Positions 55,459-64,000 of a DNA stretch of 64,000 nucleotides are shown here, piece after piece (position 1 is the first letter of the stretch; each line of letters begins with the position of its first letter). The notes beneath the pieces are model-generated. The model was not told the DNA's origin, made no database searches, and saw only the letters and a list, made by a program, of their open reading frames with translations. The position numbers and the translations under genes are program-made. Source of the DNA: Amycolatopsis arida (lineage in GTDB: Bacteria; Actinomycetota; Actinomycetes; Mycobacteriales; Pseudonocardiaceae); the NCBI RefSeq assembly GCF_900115565.1, contig NZ_FOWW01000005.1:345420-409419 (forward strand), given 5' to 3'.

Positions 55459-56793
55459 TCAGGAGGCGGTGGCGACCACGCCGGCCAGTCGGTCGGCGGC
55501 CGCCTGTGCGGTCTCCTCGGCCGGTGCCTCCACCATCACCCGCACCAGCTGCTCGGTGCCCGACGGCCGGAGCAGCACCCTGCCCTGTTCGCCGAGCTCG
55601 GCGCTCACCGCGTCCACGGCGTCCCGCACGACCGGGGAGGCGGCCACTGCGGCCTTGTCCGCGACCCGCACGTTGACCAGCACCTGCGGCAGCCGGCGCA
55701 TCACCCCGGCCAGCTCGGCGAGCGGCTTGCCGGTGGCGACCACCCTGTCCATCAGCCGGAGCGCGGTGAGCAGCCCGTCGCCGGTGGTGGCGTAGCCGGG
55801 CAGCACGACGTGCCCGGACTGCTCGCCGCCCAGCGCGTAGCCACCGGCCCGCAGCTCCTCCAGCACATACCGGTCGCCGACGGCGGTGGTACGCAGGATG
55901 ACCCCGTTCTCCCGCATCGCCAGGTGCAGGCCGAGGTTGCTCATCACGGTGGCGACCAGCGTGTTGTCGGTCAGCTCACCGGACTCGGCCATCGCCAGCG
56001 CGAGCACCGCCATGATCTGGTCGCCGTCCACCAGCTCGCCGTTCGCATCGACGGCCAGGCAGCGGTCGGCGTCGCCGTCGTGGGCGATGCCGAGGTCGGC
56101 GCCGTGCTCGACCACGGCGGCACGGAGCCGCTCAGGGTGGGTCGAGCCGCACCCGTCGTTGATGTTGATCCCGTCCGGCTCGGCGTGCAGGGCGACGACG
56201 TCCGCGCCGGCCTTGCGGTAGGCCAGTGGCGCGGCGGCCGACGCGGCGCCGTGCGCGCAGTCGACGACGACCCGCAGCCCGGACAGCGACCGGGGGCAGG
56301 CGGCCTGCAGGTGCTCGACGTAGCGGTCGACCGCGTCGCCGGCCTCGGACACCCTGCCGATCTCCGCGCCGGTGGGCCGGGTTCCGGTGTTGGCCAGCGC
56401 GGCCTCGATCTCGTCCTCGATGCCGTCCGGCAGCTTGTGGCCGCCATCGCCGAACAGCTTGATGCCGTTGTCCGGCATCGGGTTGTGCGACGCGGAGATC
56501 ATCACCCCGAGGTCGGCGGACAGCTCGCCGACGAGGTGGGCGACGGCGGGGGTCGGCAGCACACCGAGCCGGACCACGTCCGCGCCCGCGGAGGCCAGCC
56601 CGGCGACGACGGCCGCCTCGAGCATCTCGCCGCTGGCCCGCGGGTCCCTGCCGACGACGGCCACCGGGCGGTGCGAGCGGTCGTGCGCGGCCAGCACCCG
56701 CGCCGCGCTGGCGGCGACGGACAGCGCGAGCTCCGGGGTGAGCTCGACGTTGGCGAGCCCCCGCACGCCGTCCGTCCCGAAAAGGCGAGCCAT
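55459..56793 (-). CDS. glmM: Phosphoglucosamine mutase
   Basis: Converts glucosamine-6-phosphate to glucosamine-1-phosphate, the step after GlmS. 444 residues of the hexosephosphate mutase family: [12 protein letters not shown] at the start, the phospho-serine loop [18 protein letters not shown], metal-binding [11 protein letters not shown] and the C-terminal [15 protein letters not shown] 56793 has AAGGAGG upstream; the longer frame would lose this. It follows rpsI after a terminator, as in M. tuberculosis (mrsA, Rv3441c). Confidence 0.97.
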   Translation of the reverse strand: MARLFGTDGVRGLANVELTPELALSVAASAARVLAAHDRSHRPVAVVGRDPRASGEMLEAAVVAGLASAGADVVRLGVLPTPAVAHLVGELSADLGVMISASHNPMPDNGIKLFGDGGHKLPDGIEDEIEAALANTGTRPTGAEIGRVSEAGDAVDRYVEHLQAACPRSLSGLRVVVDCAHGAASAAAPLAYRKAGADVVALHAEPDGININDGCGSTHPERLRAAVVEHGADLGIAHDGDADRCLAVDANGELVDGDQIMAVLALAMAESGELTDNTLVATVMSNLGLHLAMRENGVILRTTAVGDRYVLEELRAGGYALGGEQSGHVVLPGYATTGDGLLTALRLMDRVVATGKPLAELAGVMRRLPQVLVNVRVADKAAVAASPVVRDAVDAVSAELGEQGRVLLRPSGTEQLVRVMVEAPAEETAQAAADRLAGVVATAS

Positions 56794-56965
56794 GTCGTCG
56801 ACCTCCTTGTCCGTGTGCCAACCCTGTGCCGGGTGGCGAGCCACGCGAACCGGGCGTCCCGGTCGGGACAGCCCGTCAACCTAGCGAGTGCCGCGGACCG
56901 GGCTCCGCACGCCCCTGCCACGGTTCACGGACCGCGCCGGACCGGAAACGGCACCGGAAAGCAGC

Positions 56966-56998
56966 GAAGCGCCCATCCGGAGGACGGATGAGCGCTTC
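56966..56998 (-). terminator. Terminator after rpsI
   Basis: GAAGCGCCCATCCG and CGGATGAGCGCTTC pair at 13 of 14 positions around the loop GAGGA, 42 bases beyond the rpsI stop. Confidence 0.8.
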
Positions 56999-57040
56999 CC
57001 TGGTTGCCGGAAGCGGCCGCGCGGCGGCCTACCGGCGCGA

Positions 57041-57550
57041 CTAGCGCTTGCTGTACTGCGGCGCCTTGCGCGCCTTCTTGAGGCCGTACTTCTTGCGCTC
57101 CGTGGCCCGGGCGTCCCGGGTCAGGAAGCCGGCCTTCTTCAGCACCGGGCGGTCGTCGGGGTCCACCTCGACCAGGGCGCGGGCGATCGCCAGGCGCAGC
57201 GCGCCGGCCTGACCGGAGGGGCCGCCGCCGCGCAGGTTGGCGAACACGTCGAACGAGTCCGGCTTCTCGACGGCCACCAGCGGGTCACGGATCAGCTGCT
57301 GGTGCACCTTGTTCGGGAAGTACTGCTCCAGGCTGCGGCCGTTGAGCTTGAACTCGCCGGTGCCAGGGACGAGCCGCACCCGGACGACGGCCTCCTTGCG
57401 GCGGCCGACGGTCTGGGCGGTGCCACCGGCGGCCCGGGACGGCTTCGGCGCCGCCGGCGTCTCGCTGGTCACGACCGGCTGGTCCGCCGCGCCCGCGGCG
57501 GTCTCGGGGGCCTCGGTCTCGGTGCTGGTCACAGACTGTTCCTCACTCAC
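57041..57550 (-). CDS. rpsI: 30S ribosomal protein S9
   Basis: 169 residues: a complete S9 core ([19 protein letters not shown], then [12 protein letters not shown], ending [12 protein letters not shown]) preceded by about 45 residues of acidic/Ala/Thr-rich extension, normal for actinobacteria. The C-terminal SKR reaches the P-site tRNA. It overlaps rplM by 4 bases. Confidence 0.98.
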   Translation of the reverse strand: MSEEQSVTSTETEAPETAAGAADQPVVTSETPAAPKPSRAAGGTAQTVGRRKEAVVRVRLVPGTGEFKLNGRSLEQYFPNKVHQQLIRDPLVAVEKPDSFDVFANLRGGGPSGQAGALRLAIARALVEVDPDDRPVLKKAGFLTRDARATERKKYGLKKARKAPQYSKR

Positions 57551-57999
57551 TGGTTGACCTGAGCGATCTTCGCGATCTGCCGCGGCTGGGGCTTCTGCGC
57601 GGCGTGCGGGTGCTCGGGCCCGGCGTAGACCTTGAGCTTCTTCGCCTGGGCGCGGCCGAGCTTGTTCTTCGGCAGCATGCCCTTGACGACCTTCTCCACC
57701 AGGCGCTCCGGCCGGGTGTCGAGCAGCTCGCCGAAGGTGCGCTTGCGCAGACCACCGGGGTAGCCGCTGTGCCGGTAGGCGAACTTCTGGTCGCGCTTGT
57801 TGCCGGTCAGCACCACCTTGTCGGCGTTGACGATGATGACGAAGTCACCGGTGTCCACGTGCGGCGCGAAGGTGGGCTTGTGCTTGCCGCGCAGCAGGGT
57901 GGCGACTTCGGTCGCGAGCCGGCCGAGCACGACATCCTCGGCGTCGATCACGTGCCAGGCACGAATGATGTCGCCGGGCTTGGGGCTGTACGTGGGCAA
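57547..57999 (-). CDS. rplM: 50S ribosomal protein L13
   Basis: 150 residues: [20 protein letters not shown], then [18 protein letters not shown] and [16 protein letters not shown]. The start appears to be TTG (57997-57999) with GAGGTAG seven to eight bases upstream. No ATG or GTG fits the conserved N-terminus, which is unusual for a highly expressed ribosomal gene. First gene of rplM-rpsI, divergent from the lipoprotein gene. Confidence 0.97.
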   Translation of the reverse strand: MPTYSPKPGDIIRAWHVIDAEDVVLGRLATEVATLLRGKHKPTFAPHVDTGDFVIIVNADKVVLTGNKRDQKFAYRHSGYPGGLRKRTFGELLDTRPERLVEKVVKGMLPKNKLGRAQAKKLKVYAGPEHPHAAQKPQPRQIAKIAQVNQ

Positions 58000-58183
58000 G
58001 GGTCTACCTCGTCGTCAACATTGCTTGTGGGTTCCGTGCGTGCCCAGCACCGCGGCTCGTGCGCGCACAACAGCTTATGAAGATACCCGGCCGCGGGAGA
58101 GAGGGTTGAAGCGGGGGGTCCCCGCCGTCGCCCATACTAGTGTGTCCGGCACATCGACCGCATCCGACACAGGGGGCCCTCCG

Positions 58184-59083
58184 GTGAGCACCCGCATCGC
58201 CCGCCGCCGGCTGGTCGCGCTGGTCGCCGGCCTCGGCCTGCTCGCCGCCCTGCTCACGGGGTGCGGCGCCGCCCGGCCGGGCACCGCCGTGCCGGACGGC
58301 GACGAGGCGGCCGCCTACGTGAGCGCGAAGTTCGCCGAGACCCTCAAGGGCCTCGCCTCCGAGTTCACCGGCAACGAGCCGCGCAAGAGCAAGCTCGACA
58401 AGTACCTCCGGATCGACGACAAGTGGATCGACTCCACCATCACCGCCGTCCAGGTGGGCCGCCCGCCGACGCGGCTGTCCAAGAACCACTCGAACAAGAA
58501 CTCCGACGAGTACCTCGACGTGTTCCACCCTGCCGGCAGCCCGGTGGAGTACCTCCTGCTCGGGCCCGCGTACGCCAGCCTCGCGCCCACGCCGTGGGTC
58601 TCGACGCCCTACACCGGAGCCCACCTCAGCGAGTGCTACTGGGCGGGATACCAGGACGTCTGCAAGATGCTCACCGCGGTCAGCCGGTCGGTGGACCAGG
58701 GCCACGCGGCCAAGCAGGCGAAGAGCTTCCCGGACGGGAGCGTGGAGCTGACCGCCGAGGTGCCGCTGCGGATCTTCCTGGAGGAGCGGGTCGTCGTCAT
58801 CCCGGAGAACCTGGTCGACAGGCTCACCGAGGAGATGCGGTCCGAGCCGATCGCCACCACGGTGAGCCTCGACCCCGAGGGCGGGCTGCGACAGATCGCG
58901 ATGACGGCGGAGATCGCGGGGCCGGCCCGGTTCGAGGTGCGGATGACCTACCAGGTTCTCGATCCGCCGACCGAGGCCGACCTGCCGAAGGTCCCTGCCG
59001 AGGACCAGGTCACCGTGCTGCCGGACGAGGCGGCCGTGCGGGACTTCTACGACCGCATGGGCGAACTGCAGGAGGGCGGCTGA
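58184..59083 (+). CDS. Secreted lipoprotein of unknown function
   Basis: A 299-residue envelope lipoprotein. The signal peptide ARRRLVALVAGLGLLAALLT ends in the lipobox LLTG-C, so Cys26 or nearby is acylated. The mature part has an alpha/beta mix with two further cysteines (in SECYWAGYQDVCKML), probably a disulfide. No family was recognised. GTG 58184 follows AGGGGGCCC. It is followed at once by the DUF4333 gene (5 bases), then a DUF3558 lipoprotein: an envelope operon inserted between rplM and the ESX-4 genes. Confidence 0.82.
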   Translation: MSTRIARRRLVALVAGLGLLAALLTGCGAARPGTAVPDGDEAAAYVSAKFAETLKGLASEFTGNEPRKSKLDKYLRIDDKWIDSTITAVQVGRPPTRLSKNHSNKNSDEYLDVFHPAGSPVEYLLLGPAYASLAPTPWVSTPYTGAHLSECYWAGYQDVCKMLTAVSRSVDQGHAAKQAKSFPDGSVELTAEVPLRIFLEERVVVIPENLVDRLTEEMRSEPIATTVSLDPEGGLRQIAMTAEIAGPARFEVRMTYQVLDPPTEADLPKVPAEDQVTVLPDEAAVRDFYDRMGELQEGG

Positions 59084-59088
59084 GTTCG

Positions 59089-59679
59089 ATGACCCAACCA
59101 CCGCATCCGCAGCAGGGGGGACCGTGGCCGCCCCAGGGACCGGGCCACCCCGGGACGCCGTACCCCCAGCAGCATCCACAGCGGCATCCACAGGGGTATC
59201 CGCAGCAGGCCCCGTACCCGGCACACCCCGGGTACGGGCAGCAGCCGGGGCCGGCGCACCCCGGGCCGGGCGGTCCGGCCCACCAGGACCAGCGGTTCGG
59301 CGGCGGCTTCGGCGAGCGGTACGGCGGCCTCGGCGCGTTCGACGAGGACGACCGGTCGCGGCGGCCGCGGTCCCGGAAGCCGTGGCTGATCGGCGGGGCC
59401 GCGGTGCTGGTGCTCGGTGCCGGCGCGGCGGCCGCCTGGCTGCTCGGCGCGTTCCGCGGTGACGTGCTGGACCAGGACTCCGTGCAGGACGGGGTGTTGA
59501 TGGTGCTGCGGGACAGCTACGGCGAGCACGACGTGCGCGACGCGCGCTGCCCGGCGGACCAGCCGGCGCGCAACGGCGTGACGTTCGACTGCCGGGTGGT
59601 GGTGGCCGGCCAGGCGAGGACCGTGCGGATCCGGGTGCTCAACGACAAGCCGCAGTTCGAGGTCGGCGCGCCCCGCTGA
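59089..59679 (+). CDS. DUF4333-like membrane protein with Pro/Gln/His-rich N-terminus
   Basis: 196 residues. A Pro/Gln/His/Gly-rich cytoplasmic part (about 1-95) is followed by RSRKPW and one membrane helix (about 100-121, LIGGAAVLVLGAGAAAAWLL). The outer domain has DSVQDGVLMVLRDSYG, then a disulfide pair in DARCPAD and TFDCRVV, and the ending LNDKPQFEVG, fitting the DUF4333 family. The membrane orientation with a long disordered cytoplasmic tail resembles ESX- or septum-associated proteins. Same operon as the lipoproteins. Confidence 0.82.
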   Translation: MTQPPHPQQGGPWPPQGPGHPGTPYPQQHPQRHPQGYPQQAPYPAHPGYGQQPGPAHPGPGGPAHQDQRFGGGFGERYGGLGAFDEDDRSRRPRSRKPWLIGGAAVLVLGAGAAAAWLLGAFRGDVLDQDSVQDGVLMVLRDSYGEHDVRDARCPADQPARNGVTFDCRVVVAGQARTVRIRVLNDKPQFEVGAPR

Positions 59680-59712
59680 TGGTGGCGGCCGGGCGGAAGG
59701 GAGCGGCGGGTC

Positions 59713-60285
59713 ATGAGCGGGCGCCACGGAGCCGGGAGGGCGACCACACTGGCAGCGTCCACGACGTGTGGGGCGCTGACCATCCTGCTGGCGGCGTGCG
59801 CGTCGCCGGTCGGTGGGCAAGCGCTACCGGTCCACGGTCCGCGCGACGCTCCGCGGCCACCCGCGCCGGCGCCCTATGATCCGTGCGCGCTCCTGACGGA
59901 GCGCGAAGCCGAAGATCTCGGCCTGGAGCCACGGGGAACGCCGATGCCTGGCGAGCCGGAACGGCTGGTCCCACCTGGCTGCTCGTGGTCCCCGGTGGAC
60001 GGGGTGCCGTCCCGCCTGAGCACGTTCAGCATCGTGGTCAGCGTGGACATCCACCCCGAGGAGTTCTACGGGACGGCCCCACCGACCGGGACGCGGACCG
60101 TGGGCGGCTACGAGTGGAGCCGGCGGCCCAACCCGTTCGGCGAACAGTTCTGCGACTTCGCGACCCAGGCGCGGGGGACTCGGTTCGTCGGCATCGGAAC
60201 GTCGGTCCTCGGCGAGCCGGAACAGGCGTGCGCCGTGGCCGAACAGGCTCTCCCTCTGGTGAGCGCCCACCTGGCCGGGCGGTGA
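59713..60285 (+). CDS. DUF3558-type lipoprotein
   Basis: 190 residues. The signal peptide ends in the lipobox LLAA-C (ILLAACASPVGG). The mature domain shows the DUF3558 pattern: DPCALLTEREAEDLGLEP, GCSWSPVDG, and a C-terminal FCDFATQA...EQACAVAEQAL. Several paralogs are usual in Pseudonocardiaceae genomes. Function unknown. Last gene of the plus-strand envelope operon before the terminator at 60299. Confidence 0.88.
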   Translation: MSGRHGAGRATTLAASTTCGALTILLAACASPVGGQALPVHGPRDAPRPPAPAPYDPCALLTEREAEDLGLEPRGTPMPGEPERLVPPGCSWSPVDGVPSRLSTFSIVVSVDIHPEEFYGTAPPTGTRTVGGYEWSRRPNPFGEQFCDFATQARGTRFVGIGTSVLGEPEQACAVAEQALPLVSAHLAGR

Positions 60286-60298
60286 CCGCGAGACGACG

Positions 60299-60333
60299 AA
60301 GGGGTGGTCCCGCCCTCGGCGGAACCACCCCTT
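60299..60333. terminator. Bidirectional terminator between DUF3558 and esxT genes
   Basis: AAGGGGTGGT-c-CCGCC and GGCGG-a-ACCACCCCTT form a 15-bp stem with one mismatch and a CTC loop, flanked by A and T residues. Confidence 0.85.
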
Positions 60334-60358
60334 GCCAGCCTCGGCGGCCCGGGCGGGC

Positions 60359-60646
60359 TCAGAACATCCGCTGGATGCCGGACTCCGTGCCCTGGTAGCC
60401 GTCGGCGATCTGCGGCAGCACGGCCGCGATCTGGGCCAGCAGCTGCTTCATGTCCTCGAAGGAGGTGTCCCACTCCTTCTGCAGCTGCAGGTACGACTGC
60501 TGCGCCTCACCCTCCCAGGTGCTGATCAACGGGTTCAGCTTGGACTTGAGGTCGTCGAACAGCGCGGCCAGCTCGTTGCCGGTGTTCTTGCAGTCCTCGG
60601 ACGCGGTGTGGATCGTGGCGTAGTCGACGACGATGCCGTTCGGCAT
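60359..60646 (-). CDS. esxT: WXG100 protein, EsxT-like (ESX-4 substrate)
   Basis: 95 residues, two helices joined at the WEG turn (ISTWEGEAQQSYLQL). The end has YQGTE (YxxxE export motif). It is the partner of the protein encoded 59 bases upstream. The order esxU-esxT downstream of an Rv3446c-like gene and eccC equals the ESX-4 locus. ATG 60646, ribosome site GGAGGG. Confidence 0.9.
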   Translation of the reverse strand: MPNGIVVDYATIHTASEDCKNTGNELAALFDDLKSKLNPLISTWEGEAQQSYLQLQKEWDTSFEDMKQLLAQIAAVLPQIADGYQGTESGIQRMF

Positions 60647-60705
60647 TTTCTACCCTCCGTGATGAGTCTGTGGTTCGAGATGGACGATCGAGAAGTGGGT
60701 CGGCC

Positions 60706-61020
60706 TCAGAGACCCGGCATGCTGCGCGCGACGGAGTTCACCGAGTCGAGCTGCGCGTCCTCAGCGGCCTGGTACTTGCTACCGGCCTGCTGGAGCAGGT
60801 TGCCGATGCCCTCGAGCGAGTCGTACATCTTCCGCGAGTTCTCGTCGAAGCGCATCATCACGTTGTTGAACGCCTCGGCGGCCGGGCCGGACCAGCCGGC
60901 ACGGGTGGCCTCGATGTTGTCCCGAAGCTTGTTCAGGTTCTGCACCATCGAGTTCTTGACGTCGACGACGTTCTTCTCGGCCTGGCTGAACTGCTCGACC
61001 TCACCCTTGAAACCGCTCAT
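60706..61020 (-). CDS. esxU: WXG100 protein, EsxU-like (ESX-4 substrate)
   Basis: 104 residues. The WSG turn is in TRAGWSGPAAEAFNNV, and the C-terminal YQAAE (YxxxE) is the type VII signal. It should form a heterodimer with the EsxT-like protein. ATG 61020 follows AAGGGGG. Which of the two is the exact EsxT or EsxU counterpart is judged by order only. Confidence 0.9.
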   Translation of the reverse strand: MSGFKGEVEQFSQAEKNVVDVKNSMVQNLNKLRDNIEATRAGWSGPAAEAFNNVMMRFDENSRKMYDSLEGIGNLLQQAGSKYQAAEDAQLDSVNSVARSMPGL

Positions 61021-61352
61021 TCGGAGTTACCCCCTTCGCTGGTGGTTTGCCGTACGTCTGCTGTTTCGTACGTGCCTACGACGAGCACACTGCCACGGTT
61101 GGTTCCGCTTGTCCCTGGTTGTTCCGAAGTAGTTGCGAGCGTGAACGCGGGTCGAGGGAACCCGGGGGAACGTCCACCCGCGACATTCGAGCACGGTGCC
61201 GCTGACCTGGGCGGACGTCGTCGTTCGACCCGCGCCGCGGTGACGCCGGCACGGGTTCGCGATCGCGAAGAACCGTCGCCCGCCACACTCCACCGGGCAG
61301 CCGGCCGGCGGATGCCGGAACCCGCCACCGGCACCCGAACCGTTCCGGCGGC
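61021..61352 (-). promoter_or_regulatory. Upstream region of the esx pair
   Basis: 332 bp without a gene. Two CGTACG words (61052 and 61068 region) form a spaced repeat before the esxU-like start. The rest shows nothing recognisable; open frames crossing it lack start signals. Confidence 0.4.
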
Positions 61353-63341
61353 TCAGTTCCTGATCTCCAGGGTGCGCACAATCTGCTCGCACGCCGAGGC
61401 GACCCGGTCCCGGAGCGCGGCGTACTGGCAGCCCACGCTGACCTGCACGGTGCCCCCGGCGTAGACGTACCAGTCCACGATGGCCGCTGGCTTGGTCTCC
61501 TTGTAGTAGATGACGTCCTTGTCCCCGTACCGCAGGCTCGGGGAGAAGTCCGAGTACACGTTCCGCTGGCTGTCCTCGATCAGCCGCTGGAGGTCCGCCA
61601 CCAGCCGGTCGCGCTCGGCGCCACCGTCGTAAGGCAGGGTGAACTCCTGCACCACGACGAGGTCGGAGCCCTGCGCGGCGTCGGCCGGCTTCACGATCAC
61701 CTGCCGCTTGTCGATCTCGTCCTCGGTCTGCGTCCAGTCCTGCGGCGCCACGAACACGTAGTTGTACTGGGCGAACGTGCGCCCCACCGGCCCGGAATCG
61801 TCCCGCAGCAGCAGCACGGTGACCGCCAGCGCCGCCACCAGGGCCAGCGCGCCACCGGCCAGCCAGTACCGGCGGCGGTGGTCCGGGCGGCGCGGTGCCC
61901 CGTCCCTGACGGCCTCGGGCGGCGCGCCCACCGCCACCGCCGGCTGCCCGTGCGGCGACGGTGACGCAGCGGACTCGGCCCACCCCGGCATCGGCTTCGG
62001 CGGTGGCGGCTGGGTCGCCTGCGGTGCCCTGGCCGTCGGCGCCGACCGGGGACCCGGTCGCGGGGGCGGCGGGGGGAACCCGGGCCGGGGGATGTCCCGT
62101 GGCCCGACCACCTCGGTGCGCTGGTCACGCACCCCGCGCGGTGGGCCGGACCGGCCGGTGCCGGGCAGGACGCCGGTGCGATCGGCCTCCACCAGCACCG
62201 CGCGCAGCGCGCCCCTGGCGACGACGGTCTCCGGCTGGTCGAGGGTGGTGGGCACCACGCCGGTGCGCTCGTGCACCAGCCGCGACACCATCGGGATCCG
62301 GCTCGACCCGCCGACCAGGAAGATCGCGGTGAGCTGGCGTGGCCGCACCCCGGCAGCCTCGATGGTCGCCACCGTCAGCTCCACGGCACGGCCGAGCGGC
62401 GCGGCGATGAGCCGCTCCAGGTCCTCCCTGGTCACGTGCGCGTCGGCGAACGGCGGCGGCATCGGCACGTCGGTGTAGGAGTGCCGGGACAGCGTCTCCT
62501 TCGCGCCGCGCACGTCCTGCCGGAGCACCCGCCGGCGGCGCCGGTCGGTGAGCTCCCGGCCCTCCACCAGCTGCCGCCACGCCTCCGGGTCGGCGGCCGA
62601 CACCAGCGACCCGACGTGCTCCAGAAGCGCCTGGTCCACGTCGGCCCCGCCGAAGCTGGGGTCGCCACGGGTGGCCAGCACCTGGAAGCCGGCACCGCGA
62701 CCACCGCCGGGAACGCCGCCGCGCGGGCCCCGCCGCCCGCCGGCGGCCGGCATCCGGCGCACCACGCTCACGTCGACCGTGCCGCCGCCGAGGTCCAGCA
62801 CCGCGAGGGTGTCGCCGACCTGCCCGCTGAACTCGACGGTGCGGTCCTGGTTGACCTCGGTGGGCGCGGCCGTGGCGGCGTGGAACACCGCCGCCGCGAC
62901 CGGTTCGGGCACCAGTGCCACCTCGTGCGCGAGCCGCCCCGCGGCCTGGCGGAGCAGCCGGGTGCGCATGGCACCCCAATCCGCGGGGTGGGTCAACACC
63001 AGCAGGTCCACCTCGGCGCCGCCGGCGAGCCGACGCGCCTCGGCGACCGCGCGGCTCAGCACGGCGTGCACCACGTCGACCACCCGCAGCACCCGGTCAC
63101 CGAGCAGCAACTCGCCCTCGTCGATCCGGCGCTTGGGGTGCGGCTCGTACCGGGACGGGTCGACGGCGGCCTGGCGCTCGGCCTCCTGCCCGACGAACAG
63201 CGTGCCGTCCTCGGCGGCGTACACCGCCGAGGACAGCAGGGGCTGACCGTCGATCACCACCACCTGCGGCTCACGTCCGTTCACCGACACGACGACACAG
63301 GTGCTCGATGTTCCGAAGTCCACCGCCACCCGGACCGTCAC
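61353..63341 (-). CDS. Type VII secretion-associated Hsp70-like protein with Rv3446c-type C-terminus
   Basis: 662 residues. An Hsp70/actin-type ATPase domain (about 1-370) has VDFGTSSTCVVV at 7-18, VLDLGGGTVDVSVV and FLVGGSSRIPMVSRL. A Pro-rich cytoplasmic linker (about 400-480), one membrane helix (about 488-509, LAGGALALVAALAVTVLLL) and an outer domain (about 515-662) of the Rv3446c type follow. There is no Hsp70 substrate-binding domain. It may couple ATP turnover inside to the ESX-4 pore or substrates. The stop lies 332 bases before the esx pair and the start 97 bases after eccC. Confidence 0.85.
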   Translation of the reverse strand: MTVRVAVDFGTSSTCVVVSVNGREPQVVVIDGQPLLSSAVYAAEDGTLFVGQEAERQAAVDPSRYEPHPKRRIDEGELLLGDRVLRVVDVVHAVLSRAVAEARRLAGGAEVDLLVLTHPADWGAMRTRLLRQAAGRLAHEVALVPEPVAAAVFHAATAAPTEVNQDRTVEFSGQVGDTLAVLDLGGGTVDVSVVRRMPAAGGRRGPRGGVPGGGRGAGFQVLATRGDPSFGGADVDQALLEHVGSLVSAADPEAWRQLVEGRELTDRRRRRVLRQDVRGAKETLSRHSYTDVPMPPPFADAHVTREDLERLIAAPLGRAVELTVATIEAAGVRPRQLTAIFLVGGSSRIPMVSRLVHERTGVVPTTLDQPETVVARGALRAVLVEADRTGVLPGTGRSGPPRGVRDQRTEVVGPRDIPRPGFPPPPPRPGPRSAPTARAPQATQPPPPKPMPGWAESAASPSPHGQPAVAVGAPPEAVRDGAPRRPDHRRRYWLAGGALALVAALAVTVLLLRDDSGPVGRTFAQYNYVFVAPQDWTQTEDEIDKRQVIVKPADAAQGSDLVVVQEFTLPYDGGAERDRLVADLQRLIEDSQRNVYSDFSPSLRYGDKDVIYYKETKPAAIVDWYVYAGGTVQVSVGCQYAALRDRVASACEQIVRTLEIRN

Positions 63342-63438
63342 CCGCCGCTCCCACCCGTCGTGCTCTCGATGGCCTCCGCTGTGCCTCTCGCCCTCCCGTC
63401 AGCGGGCCCCGTGAACGAGCCCGGCCCGGCGCTGCCGA

Positions 63439-64000
63439 TCACTCCGGCGGGATCCAGGACACCTGCATGAGCTGCTTGCCCGCCTTCCGGCTGACGTAGT
63501 AGCCCCGGCCGGGTGGCATCGGACCGGGCTTGACGTTGCCCAGCAGGGCGCCCTCGTCCCGGGAGCCGTTCATCACCATCCCGGGAGCGGCCAGCTCCTT
63601 CAGCTTCCCGATGATGGGGTCGTAGGCGGCGCGCGAGGCGCCGCCGGTGCGCCTGGCGACGATCATGTGCAGCCCGACGTCCTTGGCCTGGGCCAGGAAC
63701 TCCGACAGCGGCTTGAGCGGGTTGCTGGTCTGGGTGACCACCAGGTCGTAGTCGTCGACGATGAGGAACAGCTCGGGGCCGGTCCACCAGGACCGGTTCT
63801 TCAGCTGCTGCGGGGTGACATCCGGGCCGGGCAGCCGCTTGGTCATCGACCCGGCGACGTCCTTCATCATCTCGGTGAGCTGCGGCGCCGACACCGCGTA
63901 GCCGAGCAGCTGGTCGCCCTCGACGTAGCCGAGCATCGTCCGCCGGAAGTCGACGAGGATGATCACGGCCTCCTGCTTGCTGTAGCGCTCGACGATCCCG
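63439..64000 (-). CDS. eccC: ESX-4 ATPase EccC, C-terminal part (5' end outside window)
   Basis: The 186 residues within the window belong to the third FtsK/SpoIIIE-like ATPase module: VIILVDFRRTMLGYVEGDQL, the Walker B-like PELFLIVDDYDLVV, and VKPGPMPPGRGYYVSRKAGK near the end, typical of the EccC C-terminus that binds the YxxxD/E tails of substrates. The frame is open to the window edge. The neighbours esxU, esxT and the Rv3446c-type gene identify the locus as ESX-4. Confidence 0.93.
   Translation of the reverse strand, partial: GIVERYSKQEAVIILVDFRRTMLGYVEGDQLLGYAVSAPQLTEMMKDVAGSMTKRLPGPDVTPQQLKNRSWWTGPELFLIVDDYDLVVTQTSNPLKPLSEFLAQAKDVGLHMIVARRTGGASRAAYDPIIGKLKELAAPGMVMNGSRDEGALLGNVKPGPMPPGRGYYVSRKAGKQLMQVSWIPPE

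Overview
The window is chromosomal DNA from a high-GC actinomycete, most likely a member of the Pseudonocardiaceae (Amycolatopsis/Saccharopolyspora relatives). Gene order follows the block running in Mycobacterium tuberculosis from choD-guaB3-guaB2 (Rv3409c-Rv3411c) through Rv3412, rsdA-sigD, whiB3, groEL1-groES, the tsaD-rimI-tsaB-tsaE-alr group, nnr and glmS to glmM, rpsI-rplM and the ESX-4 locus (esxT, esxU, Rv3446c, eccC4). A BldM-type regulator next to sigD, a MatB malonyl-CoA synthetase close to the Streptomyces one, LAXTG and exosortase-type surface anchoring and many small palindromic repeats point to a non-mycobacterial, spore- or mycelium-forming relative. The family assignment is inference from remembered gene order and protein resemblance; no search was run.

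Layout. 1-5.2 kb: end of an aldehyde dehydrogenase, then choD, guaB3 and guaB. 5.2-5.8 kb: a repeat-rich regulatory gap. 5.8-11.3 kb: developmental and stress regulators (DUF5319 protein, RsdA-SigD, BldM-like, TPR-like protein, MerR-like, WhiB3/WhiD). 11.3-14.6 kb: an insertion in the conserved order holding a TetR-SDR pair and about 1.8 kb of minisatellite-like non-coding repeats. 14.6-16.9 kb: groEL1-groES with CIRCE. 16.9-20.2 kb: LysE exporter, PhoD phosphatase and a decayed TetR-MFS pair. 20.2-26.8 kb: cell-envelope genes (amidase, polysaccharide synthase-like GT2, exosortase-like protease, its likely substrate, a 60-residue LAXTG peptide, UDP-GlcNAc 2-epimerase). 26.8-31.6 kb: small accessory genes and two XRE regulators. 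31.2-39.6 kb: tRNA t6A genes, rimI, alr and cutA, split by a matB-carboxyltransferase pair on the other strand. 39.7-45.5 kb: xylulokinase, nnr, glmS and a hydrolase.

45.5-55.3 kb is the most unusual part. Nine genes on the minus strand, nearly all overlapping by 4 bases, form two paralogous triads of a WXG100-like protein with a YxxxE tail, an 850-920-residue WXG-like/beta-repeat/Gly-rich protein and a Pro-rich protein with an acidic-Trp tail. They run straight into an ACP, a ketosynthase and a catalytically dead ketosynthase (chain-length-factor-like). The set lies just beyond glmM-rpsI-rplM from the ESX-4 genes at 60.3-64 kb, so the triads are plausible type VII secretion clients transcriptionally tied to a small acyl-chain-building module. 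The dead ketosynthase carries an in-frame copy of a 53-bp palindromic repeat whose twin lies between two genes at 22.2 kb.

55.4-64 kb: glmM, rpsI-rplM, three envelope proteins on the plus strand, esxT-esxU, an Hsp70/Rv3446c fusion and the C-terminal end of eccC, cut by the window edge.
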